64,000 nt of DNA from Betaproteobacteria bacterium (GTDB taxonomy: Bacteria > Bdellovibrionota_B > Oligoflexia > Silvanigrellales > Silvanigrellaceae), in NCBI GenBank assembly GCA_016868315.1, contig VGHE01000001.1:124001-188000 (forward strand). The letters are read 5' to 3'. The translations under genes and the position numbers were made by a program. The stretch's first letter is position 1. Each line of letters starts with the position of its first letter. The notes under the pieces are model-generated. The model worked only from the letters and a program-made list of their open reading frames with translations, did no database searches and was not told the origin of the DNA. Shown here piece by piece: positions 27,033 to 35,304 of the stretch.

Positions 27033-27281
27033 GGGGTATTCTCCAAGGTTCGCGGGAAACTGACCCAAAGCCAGTCTTCGCTCTCTCCGCCTAGAAAGAA
27101 CCGTGCCATCTCGGTTTGCCCAACACATACTGTGATTTCAGCGGTTTTTCTAGTTTTTTTAACCCTCAGAAGGGTGCTTTTGCGTTGATTTCCTGAACAA
27201 GTGTTGAAACCTTGGTCAGCCGCTGCATTTAGACTTGTGTTTTTATGGAGCTCGGTGGAGATCAAGTCCTGTGGAGGAACG

Positions 27282-27968
27282 ATGGCTGAAATGATGAATC
27301 TCAGAAACGAGCGTGTGGTGCTCGCTGTGACGGGGGCAAGTGGCTCCATCTATGCGGAGTTGCTGCTGCGTCGGCTTCTTCAAGCGGGAGTGCGCACCTA
27401 TCTCGTGGCCACAGATACAGCCCGCAAAGTGATTGCAACGGAACTGGGTGAACAGTCGTTGCTCTCGGCTGTGCTGAAATCGGGTTTGCAGATGCGTCTT
27501 GAAAGCGACGAAGCTGTTCTTAAAACTGCCGGGCGATTTGAGTTGTCTTCCGTTGAACTTCAAGAGCTTCGCGTTTTTTCCAACGATGACTTTTATGCTC
27601 CGATTGCCAGTGGCTCGGAGGGCGCAACGCACATGGTGGTGACGCCGTGCAGCATGGGTACGCTTGCGCGCATCGCGCATGGGATGAGCACCTGCCTTAT
27701 TGAACGCTGCGCTGATGTCATGTTGAAGGAGCGTCGCTCACTCGTCATTTCGCCGCGCGAAACGCCCCTGAGTGCAATCCATTTGCAAAATATGTTGACC
27801 CTCGTGCAGGCAGGTGCAGCATTGGTTCCTGCGATGCCAGCTTTTTACAACCGACCTGAAACCGTCGAGCAGGTCGCACTGTTCGTTGTCGAGCGTTTGC
27901 TCGATCAGCTCCGTCTCGAAACCATTCGTGACTTCAAAACGGTGCGCTGGAATATTCGTCGTCTTTGA
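27282..27968 (+). CDS. ubiX: Flavin prenyltransferase UbiX
   Basis: A 228-residue enzyme of the UbiX/Pad1 family that joins a dimethylallyl group to FMN, making the prenylated cofactor of UbiD decarboxylases (ubiquinone pathway or aromatic acid metabolism). Family marks are VTGASGSIYAELLLRRL near the start, VVTPCSMGTLARIAHG in the centre, and RETPLSAIHLQNMLTL and PAFYNRP near the end. The ATG at 27282 has GGAGG four bases upstream. ubiD is not adjacent. It is convergent with the CNNM/CBS gene, with three bases between the stops. The 249-base region before it shows nothing beyond probable promoters. Confidence 0.93.
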   Translation: MAEMMNLRNERVVLAVTGASGSIYAELLLRRLLQAGVRTYLVATDTARKVIATELGEQSLLSAVLKSGLQMRLESDEAVLKTAGRFELSSVELQELRVFSNDDFYAPIASGSEGATHMVVTPCSMGTLARIAHGMSTCLIERCADVMLKERRSLVISPRETPLSAIHLQNMLTLVQAGAALVPAMPAFYNRPETVEQVALFVVERLLDQLRLETIRDFKTVRWNIRRL

Positions 27969-27971
27969 ACT

Positions 27972-29288
27972 TTAGATTGTTTCATTTTTGGTAATGAGCA
28001 CTTTGTCGACGCGATTGCCATCCATGTCGACGACTTCAAAGCGCATGCCGTCGCGATCAAACGTATCAGTCGGCTTAGGGATTTTTCCGAGTTCGCTCAG
28101 AATGAATCCGGCAAGCGTATGAAAATTGCCACTGTCCTGACCATGGAGATTTCTGAGGCCGAGTTTTTGACGCAGTTCTTCAACTGTGACTAGTCCATCA
28201 ACGAGCCATGAACCGTCTTTGCGCTGCACGATGCTGTTGGCTTTGTCATCGAGTGTGTCAGCAAAGTCGCCAACAATAGCCCTCAGAATATCCGTGAGTG
28301 TTACGACGCCCTGAATATTTCCATATTCGTCGACAACGAATGCGAAATGTGTTGCTGAATTTCGGAAGAGCTCCACGCTGCGAGATGCATCGGCATTTTC
28401 GGGTAGAAAAAGTGCTTGCTCGAGAGAAAGGGTAAGATCGAAGGGTTGCCCCATGAGATGTCGGCTCAGAATATCCTTGACGTGAATCACGCCTACGACG
28501 TTCTCGAGCGATCCTTTCACCACAGGGAAGTGCGAGTGGCGCGCATCCACAATCTTGCGGCGGTTGCGTTCTGCAGGCTCGTCGATGTCGAGCCAAACAA
28601 GCTCCGGGCGTGGGGTCATGAAGGAACTCACTCGCGCTTCACTGAAGTTGAGCACACCTTCGACCATGCGCTTTTCGGTTTCGTCGAAGGCACCTGCGTG
28701 GGCGCTCTGCTCGACAAGTGATTTGATTTCTTCCCCCAGAATCTCATTCGAGGGTTTGTAGTTCTTGATGCCGAGAAGGTTGCAAACAAGCTCCGTTGCA
28801 CTCGAGAGTGTCTTCACGAGGGGGGAAGTCATTTTTGACAAAAACAAAATCGGGCGCGCAACAACCCGAGCAACCTTTTCCGGTGCGTGGAGAGCAAATC
28901 TTTTGGGGATGAGTTCACCGAACACAACAGTCACGAATGTGATGGAGAGTACCACGGTGGCCGCGGCGAGGCTGCGTGCGAGGGTTTCGGAGAGGTCGAA
29001 GGACAGCAGTGCCGGAGTCAGCCGAGCCACCAAGGTGGCTCCGGAAAAGATACCCGAAACAAAGCCAATCAGTGTGATTCCTATTTGCACAGTGGAGAGC
29101 AACTCGGACGGGCGAAGAGAGAGTTGCAGTGCTGCAAGTGCACCCGCATCGCCGCCATCTGCGAGCTTCTGAAGATAGGACTTTTTGGCAGAGACAATCG
29201 CGATTTCGGACATGGCAAAAAGGCCATTCAGGGCAATCATTGCGGCCAGCAACGTGAGTTCGAGTCCAAGTAAACTTTCGGGGGGCAT
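27972..29288 (-). CDS. CNNM/CorC-type transporter-like protein with CBS domains
   Basis: A 438-residue membrane protein often called a HlyC/CorC-family hemolysin. The N-terminal CNNM/DUF21 domain (about 1-195) has four hydrophobic segments. It is followed by a pair of CBS domains (about 215-335, including SRHLMG and FVVDEYGNIQGVVTLTDIL) and a C-terminal CorC/HlyC domain (about 350-435). Relatives are linked to magnesium or cobalt export, and the hemolysin label is historical. The ATG has GGAG five bases upstream. The gene is divergent from tRNA-Leu. Confidence 0.92.
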   Translation of the reverse strand: MPPESLLGLELTLLAAMIALNGLFAMSEIAIVSAKKSYLQKLADGGDAGALAALQLSLRPSELLSTVQIGITLIGFVSGIFSGATLVARLTPALLSFDLSETLARSLAAATVVLSITFVTVVFGELIPKRFALHAPEKVARVVARPILFLSKMTSPLVKTLSSATELVCNLLGIKNYKPSNEILGEEIKSLVEQSAHAGAFDETEKRMVEGVLNFSEARVSSFMTPRPELVWLDIDEPAERNRRKIVDARHSHFPVVKGSLENVVGVIHVKDILSRHLMGQPFDLTLSLEQALFLPENADASRSVELFRNSATHFAFVVDEYGNIQGVVTLTDILRAIVGDFADTLDDKANSIVQRKDGSWLVDGLVTVEELRQKLGLRNLHGQDSGNFHTLAGFILSELGKIPKPTDTFDRDGMRFEVVDMDGNRVDKVLITKNETI

Positions 29289-29301
29289 TGTGTCTCCAAG
29301 C

Positions 29302-29330
29302 TTGACTTCCAGGGAGGGCTAGCATACCTA
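29302..29330 (+). promoter_or_regulatory. Probable promoter of tRNA-Leu
   Basis: TTGACT (29302-29307) is followed 17 bases later by TACCTA (29325-29330), and the tRNA begins 12 bases after that. The -35 match is good and the -10 weak. Confidence 0.45.
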
Positions 29331-29341
29331 CACCTCGCCGT

Positions 29342-29426
29342 GCGCAGATGGCGAAATTGGTAGACGCACTCGTTTCAGGTGCGAGCGCCGCAAGGCATGA
29401 GAGTTCGAGTCTCTCTCTGCGCACCA
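29342..29426 (+). tRNA. tRNA-Leu (anticodon CAG)
   Basis: An 85-base class II tRNA. The acceptor stem is GCGCAGA/TCTGCGC, followed by a TGGCGAAATTGGTAGACGC D arm and an anticodon loop TTCAGGT on a CTCGT/GCGAG stem. It has a variable arm with GCCGCAAGGC and a T arm with TTCGAGT. Discriminator A and CCA are encoded. The anticodon CAG reads CTG. Confidence 0.97.
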
Positions 29427-29658
29427 CCCTTCCTCCCCTTTCTGTATTTTTTGCTGAAAATTAAATCAAGCCCCTTGGTTGTCGAATGTCTGATGAGACA
29501 AAAAATTGTGTCGGGCGTCTAATGGCTAACTCATCGTTCTGATAGCGTTTACACGTGCTCCAAGAATATACTCTACTTGTCTCATTGCAGTGATTTTTTG
29601 CTTAACGTTAGCGCGAAAATGCAACTGGCGTTTGGCTGAGGTGAAACGGAGCGCTTGG

Positions 29659-30882
29659 ATGATATCGAATTCAAATTGCCTTTTTAAGAAGCGCATGCTT
29701 GTGCTGCTTTTGAGATTGTCGGTGAGCAGCTATCTGCTGGCTTGGGTTGGGATTGAACCTGGAATATTTCCCGCGTGCGCACTTGCTCAAAACACAGCTG
29801 AAGGAGGTTCACAACCTCCGCTGACGCCTGCTCCTAATGAGCAGAATCCTCCGCTGACGCCTGCTCCTAATGAGCAGAATCCTCCGCTGACGCCTACTCC
29901 TAATGAGCAGAATCCTCCGCTGACGCCTACTCCTAATGAGCAGAATCCTCCGCTGACCGCGCCGCAGCACATCGAGAGCGCTCCAGAAGAGGAAGGCGAT
30001 GAGTTGGGCTCAAAAGACCCAAAGGAAAAAATAACTAAACTGAGAATTCTAAGGCAAAAAAAGTGTCGGATTCTAATTGAAACAAGCGACGTCAAACTGA
30101 ATTTGTTGCGCGCAGGAACTGTGATTACGATTCATTTATCGTCCATCTCAATTCCTGTGCGGATTAGCAAAGCCAGCAGTGGCAAAATTCAAGCATCGCT
30201 GAGAAAAAGCAACTGCAATCTGCAGCTCGAAGGTCAGAGCGCAACATACAGCCTCGGAGCTCAACTCGAGTCTCAAGAACCGCGCATTCGCTCTTCTGTT
30301 TCCGAAAATCAACAGCGGAACTCTGGCGATGAGCTATCCCGGCACAGGACGTTCCGCAGGACGCCCAGCGGGCCGCAGTTCATTTTAGGTTTAGAAAACC
30401 AAACACTCGGTAAATCTGCCCAGAGTTTTGACTACTATTCTCTCGAACTTACCTATGAGTGGTTTGATTCACCTCAACGTGGGCTTCGTCGTTCGCGAGA
30501 GGGCGGAGCCTATGGCGTGGGACTGTCGCTGACGGGCTTCAAGAATGTTGAGACGTTAGCTGTAAATCGTTCCTCATTCGGATTCGACTTCATTTACGGA
30601 ACCATTCCCATGCGTGCAGGTTATCGGTGGGTTTGGGGACCGGTTGGGATGACAATCGCACCGACCTTTAATTTTGTGCTATTTTTGAAATTAGGAAGCA
30701 GTTTTTCATTTTTGCCAGGGCTCTTTGGGCACAGGTTCGGGATGGATTTACAGCTGGACTACGCCCTTGGCGACGAAGTTTTAATCGTTGGAAAAGGTAA
30801 CTACTACTTGTTCGGTCTCGGATCTGGTACGTCCGAGTTGAGCATATTCAGGACTCTATTTGGTCTTTGGTGGCTGCTTTGA
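29659..30882 (+). CDS. Exported protein with 11-residue Pro-rich repeats and a barrel-like C-terminus
   Basis: A 407-residue protein. An N-terminal signal peptide (about 1-45, hydrophobic core MLVLLLRLSVSSYLLAW, likely cut after ACALA) precedes four tandem PPLTPxPNEQN repeats. Next is a charged segment with cysteines, then a C-terminal half with alternating aromatic and hydrophobic residues (YSLELTYEWF; GYRWVWGPVG; YALGDEVLIVGKGNYYLFG) suggesting an outer-membrane barrel. The ATG at 29659 has GGAG seven bases upstream. The preceding 232 bases contain no gene; a TATACT element near 29566 may belong to a promoter. Not recognised as any named family. AT content looks slightly higher than in its neighbours. 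Confidence 0.6.
   Translation: MISNSNCLFKKRMLVLLLRLSVSSYLLAWVGIEPGIFPACALAQNTAEGGSQPPLTPAPNEQNPPLTPAPNEQNPPLTPTPNEQNPPLTPTPNEQNPPLTAPQHIESAPEEEGDELGSKDPKEKITKLRILRQKKCRILIETSDVKLNLLRAGTVITIHLSSISIPVRISKASSGKIQASLRKSNCNLQLEGQSATYSLGAQLESQEPRIRSSVSENQQRNSGDELSRHRTFRRTPSGPQFILGLENQTLGKSAQSFDYYSLELTYEWFDSPQRGLRRSREGGAYGVGLSLTGFKNVETLAVNRSSFGFDFIYGTIPMRAGYRWVWGPVGMTIAPTFNFVLFLKLGSSFSFLPGLFGHRFGMDLQLDYALGDEVLIVGKGNYYLFGLGSGTSELSIFRTLFGLWWLL
29815..29957 (+). repeat. 33-bp tandem repeat, four copies plus a partial
   Basis: Copies start at 29815, 29848, 29881 and 29914, with an 11-base partial from 29947. Copies 1 and 2 are identical and encode PPLTPAPNEQN. Copies 3 and 4 are identical to each other and differ by one G-to-A, giving PPLTPTPNEQN. 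The perfect sequence identity suggests recent duplication and likely copy-number variation between strains. Confidence 0.97.
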
Positions 30883-31039
30883 GCTCTTGTCCGAGAGCAT
30901 TCTCCAAAGCTGCCTCATATTATTTCACGACGGTGCCTGCAGTGTTGGCCAATTGACCATCTTCGAGCTGCAGCGCCCTTCTTTTTCAATCTATGATCAG
31001 GATGCGCGCCCTCCACACCTGTGCATGGAGACTTTCACC

Positions 31040-31987
31040 ATGATTCAATTGAAAAAGAGGATTTCGGCGATTTTTTTCTGCCTTTCGCTGACCCCCGTTG
31101 TGGCTCAGGCCGAGGTTGCCAACGGTGGCGCACGGGAAATCGTCGGCGGAGAAGTGGTGAGTGACCTGTCGAGCTTTGAATATAAGCACACGGTGCGTCT
31201 GCTTGTGAAAGGAGTACTCAATGGCGAAAAAGTACCCGATCAAATCAAAGGGCTGAAGATGAGCTGGCGCTGCTCGGGCGCGTTGCTGAGTAAAACAGTG
31301 GTGGTGTCGGCAGCCCACTGCTTCCCGCGCAGTATTGGTATCAGCGATCCCAACACGGGCGAAATGATCCGCGCCGACATGACAGAACTGAGCGCGGAAG
31401 TCTTCTTCAGGACAGACACACGTGCCGACAGGCCGTGGGGTGTTAAAAGCAAGAAGATCATTGTGCACGAGGGATTCCGCGATGATTGGTACTCGAGCGT
31501 TCAGAATGCTTGGAATCCAAGTGAATCTGTGCACGATCTCGCCGTTGTGAAGCTTGCAGAAGATGCTCCGGTTGAGAAAGAGGCAGTTGGTTTGATTGAA
31601 GAGAAAGAAGCACAGATGACTGCTGGAGAGGATCTCGTTCTTGCAGGGTACGGGCGTGACATTTCCGATGATCAGGTAGCTATCCCCCGCCTGCGCCGTG
31701 TTGTTGTTCCATGGCGCGAGACTTTGAGAAACGGTTCTGAATGGTACGTGGGCCAGGGCGATCTCGTGCGTGCTGGCCGGGTTGATAGACCGGCGGGAGG
31801 CTGTGTTGGCGATTCTGGTGGTCCTGTTTACGTGAAGCGTGGGCAGCGTGTCCGACTTGCAGGAGTGATTGTGCGCGGTCCCGATGAAGTGAATGGCGGT
31901 TGTCGAGCAGCGGTGACAATCGTTACGGCGTTACCGAGTTACAACAAATGGCTCACCGAGCGAATGAAAGAACTCGCACTGCCTTGA
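31040..31987 (+). CDS. Secreted trypsin-like serine protease
   Basis: A 315-residue S1-family protease with a signal peptide (about 1-25, KKRISAIFFCLSLTPVVAQA). The mature start region IVGGEVV resembles trypsinogen activation sites. The catalytic triad is visible: His in SAAHC, Asp in HDLAVVKL, and Ser in GCVGDSGGPVYV. Cysteines flank the His and Ser as in disulfide-bonded S1 proteases. The ATG at 31040 has GGAG nine bases upstream; an ATG five codons earlier overlaps that site. Probably an exported digestive enzyme or a processing protease. The substrate is unknown. It ends about 75 bases before a convergent small lipoprotein gene. Confidence 0.92.
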   Translation: MIQLKKRISAIFFCLSLTPVVAQAEVANGGAREIVGGEVVSDLSSFEYKHTVRLLVKGVLNGEKVPDQIKGLKMSWRCSGALLSKTVVVSAAHCFPRSIGISDPNTGEMIRADMTELSAEVFFRTDTRADRPWGVKSKKIIVHEGFRDDWYSSVQNAWNPSESVHDLAVVKLAEDAPVEKEAVGLIEEKEAQMTAGEDLVLAGYGRDISDDQVAIPRLRRVVVPWRETLRNGSEWYVGQGDLVRAGRVDRPAGGCVGDSGGPVYVKRGQRVRLAGVIVRGPDEVNGGCRAAVTIVTALPSYNKWLTERMKELALP

Positions 31988-32061
31988 GGTTTGTAGCCAA
32001 GCCTCTACTGTTCTCTTAGTACACACCTCTATGAATGGTCGCTTTTCGCATAACAGGGCGC

Positions 32062-32442
32062 TTAACGCACACCAGCAGCCTTCAGGCAGCTTTGAAGAGA
32101 TTCCGAGGGCGTCCATCCACACTGACCATTCGTCTGTTTTTCGCATCGAGCAGTCTTGTAGCAGGCATATTCTTCACGCCACTCGCAGGTTGAAACGACC
32201 GCGCCCAGGCTTGAGTCTGCGCAAACGTGACCGCTGCAACCACCGCTAATGCAGCCCTGGCCAGTGAGAGTTCCAGCACTGTCAGCATCGCTCCCTTTCG
32301 CTGACGTTCCCGAAACATCCGCCTGCTTCTCGCCGGAGCAGGCGCATGAGGCTACAGAAGTTAATGTAAGCATAATGAATAGTTGAATAAATCTGTTTCG
32401 ACTGCGGCCAATCACGGAAAACCTCACGGAGTTGGAGTCCAT
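32062..32442 (-). CDS. Small lipoprotein with eight-cysteine cluster domain
   Basis: A 126-residue lipoprotein. The signal peptide ends in a VASC lipobox (Cys 33), followed by a Ser/Ala/Asp-rich spacer and a compact Cys-rich domain of about 60 residues. The order includes CISGGCSGHVC, STCEW, YACYKTARC and NGQCGWT, with a final SLQSCL. I recall this pattern from small secreted proteins of delta-like bacteria, described as an eight-cysteine cluster. Its function is not known. The start ATG at 32442 gives a normal signal; the frame is open further upstream across the divergent sulfatase start. Confidence 0.75.
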   Translation of the reverse strand: MDSNSVRFSVIGRSRNRFIQLFIMLTLTSVASCACSGEKQADVSGTSAKGSDADSAGTLTGQGCISGGCSGHVCADSSLGAVVSTCEWREEYACYKTARCEKQTNGQCGWTPSESLQSCLKAAGVR

Positions 32443-32517
32443 CTCTGAGATTTGATAATACTTGACTCCTGTTCGGCTTTCAAAGCCACAAATTTTAGGA
32501 TCTGGTGAGGATGTCAG

Positions 32518-34443
32518 ATGTCGGTTCTGGTGCGTCGAATCCACCTCGGAGGTTATCTCCTCCGTGTTTTCGGTCTGTTGTGCGCATATGCGTTGACCAG
32601 GATCCTATTTTTTCAGTTCAATAAAAGCACCCTCGAAATTCACTCCAACTTTGAATTGCTCAGCGCCTTTTTGTTGGGTCTGCGTTTCGATGTTTGGGTG
32701 GTCTTTGCCTCTATGTTGCCGTTGTTTTTCCTGGAGGTCGCCGGCCTCAAGTCGAAATCTACGATGCTTCGGAGATTTAACAATGGCTATGCGTGGTTTG
32801 TGCTTTCTCTACATGCGGTTTTCCTGTTTTTTGAAATCTCCGATTGCGAGTATTTTCGCTTCACCGGTCGTCGAACTACGCTGGGCATTTTGAGTCTGTC
32901 GTCCGATGCTTTGCAGCAGAGCACGCAACTTCTGTTCAACTACTGGCATGTGCCTGCTCTAACGTTGGCGCTGGTCGCAGTGCTGGCAGTTTTGTGGGGC
33001 AAAACGAGACAGGCTGATTCGGTTGAATTTAAGCCGGTCAGCACAGCAAAAGTGGTGTTTATTACTCTAGCCGGAATTTGCATTGGAGTGCTTGGTTTAC
33101 GCGGTGGTCTGCAAACAAAACCAATCGCACCAGCGCATGCGATGCAGCTTGGCAACTCCAAACTGGCCGCACTTGCGCTGAGCACGTCGTTTCAGTTGAC
33201 CCACAGTTTTGAAAATCGGGAATTGAAAAAGCTCAACTTTTTTTCGAGTAGCGTAGACGCTCGCAAGATTCTCGAGTTGCCGCAAGGTGAATTTGCACCG
33301 ATGTCATTAAAAGGCTCAAATGTTGTTGTGTTGATTGTGGAGAGTCTGAGCCAGGAATATATGGGCTATCTCAATCCCACATCAAATTTCACTCCTTTCG
33401 TGAATGAGTTGGCAAAAAAGAGTCTTTATTTTAACCGCGCCTACGCCAACGGTCGGCAATCGATTGATGCACTGCCCTCGATGTTTGCGACTTTGCCTTC
33501 AGTGGTGGGTGAGCCTTTCATTACGTCGCAATACAGTTCGGTTCAGATTCCAGGACTGGGAAAAGTTTTGGCCGAAAACGGCTACGCAACGGCATTTTTT
33601 CATGGCGCGAAAAACGGCTCGATGCACATCGATTCGATGGCGCAGCTTTTTGGGTTTCAAAAATATTTCGGCAAGAGTCAGTATCCTGCAGGCGACAAAG
33701 ATTTCGATGGCAGCTGGGGAATCTACGACGAGCCATTCTTGCAATTCGCTCTGGAAAAAATAGACACTTTTGCGCAGCCTTTTGCACTGGGAGTGTTTAC
33801 CCTCTCGAGCCATAATCCCTATCGCATTCCAGATTATCTCAAAGCGCAGCTGCCCGAAGGACGTCATCCGTTTCATCGTAGTCTTGCATACGCAGATTAT
33901 GCACTTCGAAAGTTTTTTGAGGAGGCAGAAAAGAAGCCTTGGTACAAAAACACGCTTTTCGTCATTACAGGCGATCACACCTCTGAACCGGAATCAGAAC
34001 TTTTCAAGCAAGAGCAGAGTATTTATCGCGTGCCTCTGATGTTTTTTGATCCTTCAGGGCGTATCGCTCCTGCTCTCTCACAGCGACTGGTTCAGCATGC
34101 CGATATTTTTCCGACTCTCGTTGATCTCCTCGACTTGCAGGTCTCGTCAACAGCTCAGGCACCGTTGCCTTTTGGGCAGAATGTATTTTTGCCAGAGCAG
34201 TATGCGCGTGCGGCAAATCGTGCGGGAGATTGGTTTTGGTATCAGGAAGGTCATTTTGTGGCGCGAACACCAGCTGATGGCAGCGGTGCTGCCGAAATAG
34301 TTGAAATTCAGAGTGACACACTCACTCCTGGTCAGAAGCTTTCGGCCGATGCTCCGCAGCATGACTTTTTGCTGCAGCGCGCCCGTGCGTATTTGCATCT
34401 GTATACCAACGGTCTTATCGAAAATAATCTTGTCGTGAAGTGA
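32518..34443 (+). CDS. LTA-synthase-like membrane sulfatase/phosphotransferase
   Basis: A 641-residue protein of the LtaS/alkaline-phosphatase superfamily. Five membrane helices fill the first 210 residues, followed by an extracytoplasmic sulfatase-fold domain. Metal-site and family motifs are VVVLIVESLSQEYMG (Glu ligand), NGRQSIDALPSMF (nucleophile region), SWGIYDEPFL and FVITGDHTSE (Asp-His ligands). In lipoteichoic acid synthase the nucleophile is Thr; here a Ser appears to take its place. In Gram-negatives such enzymes transfer phosphoglycerol or phosphoethanolamine to periplasmic glycans or lipids. GAGG lies seven bases before the ATG. Confidence 0.88.
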   Translation: MSVLVRRIHLGGYLLRVFGLLCAYALTRILFFQFNKSTLEIHSNFELLSAFLLGLRFDVWVVFASMLPLFFLEVAGLKSKSTMLRRFNNGYAWFVLSLHAVFLFFEISDCEYFRFTGRRTTLGILSLSSDALQQSTQLLFNYWHVPALTLALVAVLAVLWGKTRQADSVEFKPVSTAKVVFITLAGICIGVLGLRGGLQTKPIAPAHAMQLGNSKLAALALSTSFQLTHSFENRELKKLNFFSSSVDARKILELPQGEFAPMSLKGSNVVVLIVESLSQEYMGYLNPTSNFTPFVNELAKKSLYFNRAYANGRQSIDALPSMFATLPSVVGEPFITSQYSSVQIPGLGKVLAENGYATAFFHGAKNGSMHIDSMAQLFGFQKYFGKSQYPAGDKDFDGSWGIYDEPFLQFALEKIDTFAQPFALGVFTLSSHNPYRIPDYLKAQLPEGRHPFHRSLAYADYALRKFFEEAEKKPWYKNTLFVITGDHTSEPESELFKQEQSIYRVPLMFFDPSGRIAPALSQRLVQHADIFPTLVDLLDLQVSSTAQAPLPFGQNVFLPEQYARAANRAGDWFWYQEGHFVARTPADGSGAAEIVEIQSDTLTPGQKLSADAPQHDFLLQRARAYLHLYTNGLIENNLVVK

Positions 34444-34483
34444 TTTAGTTTTACGTTTGATTCGCAGGCAAGGGAGACTCGTT

Positions 34484-34506
34484 GCTTCAATTCTCTCCGT
34501 TGAAGC
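34484..34506. terminator. 7-bp hairpin between convergent genes
   Basis: GCTTCAA (34484-34490) and TTGAAGC (34500-34506) pair around a 9-base loop between the sulfatase stop and the next, convergent stop. It could end transcripts from both sides, but neither strand has a clear T-run. Confidence 0.35.
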
Positions 34507-35139
34507 TCACTGCACTCCCAGAACCACTGGACCGGTGCGTTCTGAGTCACTCGCCTCAAAAGCAACCCCCACGTTGCTGCCAGGAGTGATTCCCAGTGCA
34601 GACAATGCAGCCTGAGACAGTGCAATACCACCATCCGTTGTGATGGGGGGACCCCATTCAACAACTCTCACAACGACGGCACGCACAACTTTGCCAGGAG
34701 CAATGAGGATAAGTTTGCGGTTAGCAAAAAACTTAATCCCAAGTTCGGGCCGCTGGCCATAGTCCCAGCGCATCGCGCAATAATAGGGATCTTGGGTTCG
34801 GCTGAGATCCTCGACCGTCAGTGTCGTTAACGACAGCTCACCAGCTTTGGGCGGGTAGAGCGGAAAAGGTTGAGCGTTGGTAAAAATCCAATTGAGATTT
34901 TTGTATTGTCCTTTCACCCCAAATGTCTCGGGAATGCGGAAGCCAGACTTTTCGATGCCACCATTGTGTGCAGCGAGAACCTCGCTCGCATAAAGGCTTT
35001 GTGTGCCGTTGGCGACGCCCTCGGGACCGGTGAATTTGCATGCCGGTATGAAACCGATGAACGTTCCCACGAGAAGACCACACATCCAAAAACGGTGGTT
35101 CATTTTTCGGAAACGACGATAATATGTGGTTGGACTCAT
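34507..35139 (-). CDS. Exported protein with double-psi-barrel (RlpA/3D-like) C-terminal domain
   Basis: A 210-residue protein with a signal peptide (about 1-33, basic n-region YYRRFRK, hydrophobic CGLLVGTFIGFIPA). The Cys after IPA may be a lipobox, though Pro at -2 is unusual. The C-terminal 100 residues include YCAMRWDYG, VVVRVVEWGPP, and GIALSQAALSALGITPGSNVGV, which has the shape of the RlpA/3D double-psi barrel (strand-turn, then the SxxAxxxLGI motif). These domains bind or cut glycan strands. The ATG at 35139 has GGAGG nine bases upstream; later ATGs do not. Confidence 0.65.
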   Translation of the reverse strand: MSPTTYYRRFRKMNHRFWMCGLLVGTFIGFIPACKFTGPEGVANGTQSLYASEVLAAHNGGIEKSGFRIPETFGVKGQYKNLNWIFTNAQPFPLYPPKAGELSLTTLTVEDLSRTQDPYYCAMRWDYGQRPELGIKFFANRKLILIAPGKVVRAVVVRVVEWGPPITTDGGIALSQAALSALGITPGSNVGVAFEASDSERTGPVVLGVQ

Positions 35140-35304
35140 GGTCGCTGTCCTCCCGACGGGCATCACAACTCACCTGCGCGGAAGCAAGAACGCGGCCAGC
35201 TTGCGCTCAGAATGCTCTGTGGTTAAAATATCGGATTTATTAAGTTTTTTCTGAAAGCCAGGTATCGTGCAAGTCTGATGTGTGTTCAAAGATTGAACAG
35301 AGTG

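Noticed and set aside
29815-29957. CRISPR array
   Set aside because: The 33-bp units are contiguous with no spacers and lie in frame inside a protein gene.
35284-35298. GTTCAA-TTGAAC hairpin as phosphofructokinase terminator
   Set aside because: The stem is short, the loop only three bases, and there is no T-run on the minus strand.
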